Assembly: GCF_014697625.1 (NCBI RefSeq) | Contig: NZ_JACJSG010000012.1 | Span: forward strand, 62,001 to 126,000 | DNA: 64,000 bases | Source of the DNA: Anabaena azotica FACHB-119 | Lineage (GTDB): Bacteria > Cyanobacteriota > Cyanobacteriia > Cyanobacteriales > Nostocaceae | Direction of reading: 5' to 3' | Part shown: positions 62,001 through 64,000 of the stretch, one piece after another | Layout of the letters: each line of letters starts with the position of its first letter | Numbering within the stretch: the stretch's first letter is position 1 | The notes under the pieces: generated by a model | Databases searched by the model: none | What the model was told of the DNA's origin: nothing | Seen by the model: the letters and a program-made list of their open reading frames with translations, nothing else | Position numbers and translations under genes: made by a program

Positions 62001-64000
62001 TATGCTTCTATTTTAATTTCATAGACTTTAAGTTTATGTATTAGCGATTTAGCTCGTATTAAAACTATTTCTACTAATTCCCTCATCTGCTGAAAATTGC
62101 CACTGAGATACGCAGCTTCTGCGGCAGTTTCATGTAAAGCTAGGGTAAGCTCATATTGAGAATTCCAACAATTAGGTTGTAAAAGTTCAATACCAGTGAT
62201 TAAGTATTTAATAGCAGTTGAATAAGCTGCTGATGCTAAAGCTTTACGTCCAGCAGCCAGATTCATTTCTGCTAATTCATTACATTGTTCTTGATCAGTA
62301 ATTAATTCTATGGCAACATTAAACTGATTAACCAGTTCAAATATCTTTTCTTCCCGTTCGGCAAGTGGAATGTTATTATAAAGTAATCTGCCAATTTCTA
62401 AATGAAGAGATTTTTTGTTTGTTTCCGAGATGAGAGAGTAAGCTGCTTGCTGTATTCTGTCATGCACAAACTTATACTTAGTGAACTGATAATTATTTGG
62501 TAGTTCGTTTGTTGGCAGATGGGTAAGACCTATATTTTCATGAATATCTATTTCGGGTATTATATTATAGTAACTACCTTGAAAGATAATCAGCCCTTCT
62601 AGTAATGCCATCCTTAAGCAATAGGCTGTACTTAATATAGAATTTTTGTAAACGATCGCCAAAGTTTTTAAATCAAACTCATTACCAATACAAGCCGCAA
62701 TTTTTAATACTTCTTGAGTCACTGAAGGCAAATTTTTGATTTGCTCTGCTATAAATTCTACAACATCATCAGTAAAAGTTAAATTTTGTATTTTCTCCGC
62801 ATCATATTCCCAGTATCCAGCTTCTGAATTTAATCTAATTAATTCATTTTCATAAAGAGATTTGAGAAACTGGGTTACAAAAAAGGGATTTCCTTTAGTT
62901 TCAGTAAAGATGATTTGAGTTAGGGTTAAGGTGACTTCATGACTACAACGAAGAGTATCAGCAACTAATTGATTCAAATCATTTCGCGTTAAAGGTAATA
63001 AATTAATAATATTGACCTTGATATTAACTTCGTTAATTTTTTTAATGGTCAAAGACAATGGATGTGTGGGTGAAACCTCATGATCCCGATACGCGCCAAC
63101 TAACAGTAGTCCATCATTAATATTATTATTTTTTTTAATTACGCTTTGACTAATTAATAGCTGAATGAAGTTGAGAGAAGCTACATCTGCCCATTGCAAA
63201 TCATCTAAAAAAATGACTAAAGGATGTTCTTTATTAGTAAAGACACGAATGAATTTCAGTAAAAGCTTATTGAAGCGATTTTGACAAGTACTACCAGTAA
63301 ACTCAGCAACAGGAGTCTGTTCACCAATAATCTTTTCTAGTTCAGGAATTACTTCTGTGAGGATGTAACCTTGAGTATCTAATGCCGTTAATATTTTGTT
63401 TTTCCAATGTTGAATTTGGGCATCATTCTCTGATAGTATTTGTCTAATTAAATCTCGTAATGCTTGTAGTAATGCGGACAAAGGTATATCACGTTGAAAC
63501 TGATCAAATTTGCCTTTAATAAAGTAATTACTTTGGCGTAAAATCCGCTTATGAACTTCTTTAATTACAGCAGTTTTGCCGATACCAGAAGCACCTGAAA
63601 CTAAAAGCATCTCAGTTTTGCCAATTGCGACTCGCCCAAATATAGTTAGGAGAGTTTCTATTTCCTTTTGGCGACCATACAATTTTTCAGGAATCACAAA
63701 ATTTTGGGAAATATCTCGCTGTCCTAACTCAAAGCAGGCTATATTGCCAGTTGTTTGCCACTGACTGCGGCAAATTTCCAAGTCATGTTTTATTCCTTGA
63801 GAACTCTGATAGCGGTCTTCAGCATTTTTGGCTATGAGCTTGTTGATAATATTAGATAAAATTAGGGGAACGTGAGGATTAATATGACTGACTCTGGGCG
63901 GTTCTTTAGCTATGTGGCAGTAAACTAACTCCATAGGTTCACTGCTGGTAAAAGGCAACAAACCTGTCAGTAATTCAAAGAAGGTGATACCTAAAGAATA
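59006..64000 (-). CDS. Giant Ser/Thr kinase-AAA ATPase-GAF-histidine kinase (5' end outside window)
   Basis: The frame is open to the window edge. The first visible residues ([13 protein letters not shown], then [20 protein letters not shown]) are the end of a Ser/Thr protein kinase domain, so the real start lies to the right. Next come an AAA/predicted ATPase module (Walker [19 protein letters not shown]; Walker [13 protein letters not shown]) and about 700 residues of TPR-like helices. A GAF domain follows ([19 protein letters not shown] ... [20 protein letters not shown]), then a coiled coil, HisKA with [15 protein letters not shown], and HATPase_c ([31 protein letters not shown]). These dual-specificity kinases are abundant in Nostoc and have been linked to nitrogen and stress signalling. 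All visible catalytic boxes are intact. The C-terminal kinase is paralogous to the gene at 34244-35599. Confidence 0.93.
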   Translation of the reverse strand, partial: YSLGITFFELLTGLLPFTSSEPMELVYCHIAKEPPRVSHINPHVPLILSNIINKLIAKNAEDRYQSSQGIKHDLEICRSQWQTTGNIACFELGQRDISQNFVIPEKLYGRQKEIETLLTIFGRVAIGKTEMLLVSGASGIGKTAVIKEVHKRILRQSNYFIKGKFDQFQRDIPLSALLQALRDLIRQILSENDAQIQHWKNKILTALDTQGYILTEVIPELEKIIGEQTPVAEFTGSTCQNRFNKLLLKFIRVFTNKEHPLVIFLDDLQWADVASLNFIQLLISQSVIKKNNNINDGLLLVGAYRDHEVSPTHPLSLTIKKINEVNIKVNIINLLPLTRNDLNQLVADTLRCSHEVTLTLTQIIFTETKGNPFFVTQFLKSLYENELIRLNSEAGYWEYDAEKIQNLTFTDDVVEFIAEQIKNLPSVTQEVLKIAACIGNEFDLKTLAIVYKNSILSTAYCLRMALLEGLIIFQGSYYNIIPEIDIHENIGLTHLPTNELPNNYQFTKYKFVHDRIQQAAYSLISETNKKSLHLEIGRLLYNNIPLAEREEKIFELVNQFNVAIELITDQEQCNELAEMNLAAGRKALASAAYSTAIKYLITGIELLQPNCWNSQYELTLALHETAAEAAYLSGNFQQMRELVEIVLIRAKSLIHKLKVYEIKIEAYKAQGYSFDAIRIGIEVLNLLDLAFTAQPSQADIEVELQQVQLALAGKEIESLVNLPHLTNDKKLIWMRILGRLLPISYASNPLLFSFIALKQVNLSLVCGNCDVSSLAYAVYAVICWNLFADYSSCYRLGQVALNLLDIFNPRGLVCITTFVVNNFTIHWQQHLKKTLNSLTTAYSVGLETGDLEQAAYAIYMNSEHSFFLGNNLTELEKEMNNYSDKISQLKQEIPLQLHTINWQTVLNLLSVEGSCYLQGIAYNEENMLPLLHGIGNKVVIFYIYLQKLFLCYLLGNYAQAWENATCAEEYLNTAPAKFVVTIFNFYSSLSALALCLDKDKNEQHNILKYVIKNQQRMKKWAENAPMNFLHKYYLVEAELNRVIGNNVDAMELYDRAIALAQEYGYLQEEALANELAAKFYLQWGKHKFAQTYVIDAYHCYLCWGALAKIQDLKTRYPQFLTTVSKARLQEQSQSQSNNTNTDVDSDPTLTTTQSVISARSTSIGNILDLSAVIKASQVLSGEIELQQLISKLIELVMENTGASKCVLLLKEDNTLNVTAVSNNSTFTANHTEFSSIPFESSQDVPINVINYVKRTQEILVIEHTEFTNMFATDSYLRWRNPKSILCLPMIKQNKLLGIVYLENNLIIGAFTRDRLEILKLLITQAAISLENAMLYKKLATAKEKLEDSNHTLEEKVAIRTAEINQKNSSLQAALEELKLTQAKLVQSEKMSSLGQMVAGIAHEINNPINFIHANLHYTSTYIENLLDLIKIYQQEYSIANPKIIEKSQEIDLNFIIDDLPKILSSMKLGSTRIRNIVLSLRNFSRLDEAEMKPVDIHEGIDNTLLLLQHRIKKIGSSNKRLCEQVKPEIEIIKDYGKLLPVTCYASQLNQVFMNILTNAIDALEHSNFKDNERMHRPQIRINTALINSNTIRISISDNGCGMTEETQQKIFDLFFTTKPIGSGTGLGLSISYQIVVEKHKGKLICNSTPEEGTEFIIDIPLQYL

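Noticed and set aside
1..64000. tRNA or rRNA genes
   Set aside because: No cloverleaf with a TTCRANNC arm and no conserved rRNA segments were noticed on either strand; a tRNAscan-SE run would settle it.

Overview
This window looks like chromosome from a filamentous, probably heterocyst-forming, cyanobacterium of the Nostoc/Anabaena type. The evidence is the very frequent HIP1 octamer GCGATCGC, many heptanucleotide tandem repeats (STRRs) and palindromic repeats typical of that group, a fused panC/cmk gene, a CyRepA1-type replication protein, several multidomain cyanobacterial signalling proteins and IS200/IS605 TnpB elements. No rRNA, tRNA or CRISPR array was recognised. The strain cannot be named from sequence alone.

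Layout. 0-7 kb is accessory: a partial ORF at the edge, a 44-residue membrane peptide with its own terminator, the 3' remnant of a diflavin flavoprotein gene, a large CyRepA1 replication protein and a frameshifted TnpB element. 7-22 kb is mostly housekeeping and envelope genes: DUF2256 zinc protein, isoaspartyl peptidase/asparaginase, glmU, a REC/HD-GYP regulator, an MnmC-like tRNA methyltransferase divergent from a sulfurtransferase, a beta-barrel protein divergent from a FecR protein, a membrane-anchored hypothetical, a SucC/SucD-like pair with altered catalytic residues, and an aspartoacylase. At 22.6-24.6 kb an IS605-type element has cut a LysR gene. 24.7-36.7 kb carries oligopeptidase B, a six-domain response regulator, two tandem TVP38/DedA-like membrane proteins, a pentapeptide protein, a DUF5895-like protein, a histidine kinase and a PHP protein. 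37.5-39.7 kb has a third TnpB element and Fe superoxide dismutase.

40-47.6 kb is the most unusual part. Transposase remnants (IS630 type on the left, IS4 type on the right) flank a 1608-residue protein. It has the DUF4157 (eCIS core) N-terminal module of extracellular-contractile-injection-system cargo, a long coiled and hydrophobic stalk, and a C-terminal domain that resembles BMT5/DUF2431 rRNA uridine-N3 methyltransferases. A small gene follows 12 nt downstream with its Shine-Dalgarno overlapping the effector stop codon; it is the natural immunity candidate. An AlkB-family dioxygenase gene lies convergently just beyond it. I read this as a toxin-immunity module with a methyltransferase warhead. 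No structural eCIS genes are in the window.

47.6-64 kb returns to core functions: a WG-repeat lipoprotein, panC/cmk, an RlpA-like protein, glutaminase, MltA with a small co-transcribed partner, an APC-type permease, and a giant kinase/ATPase/GAF/histidine kinase that runs off the right edge. Intergenic DNA throughout is rich in MITE-like elements. These include a three-copy family with TATAGCAG ends and two abutting 132-bp elements at TA dinucleotides.
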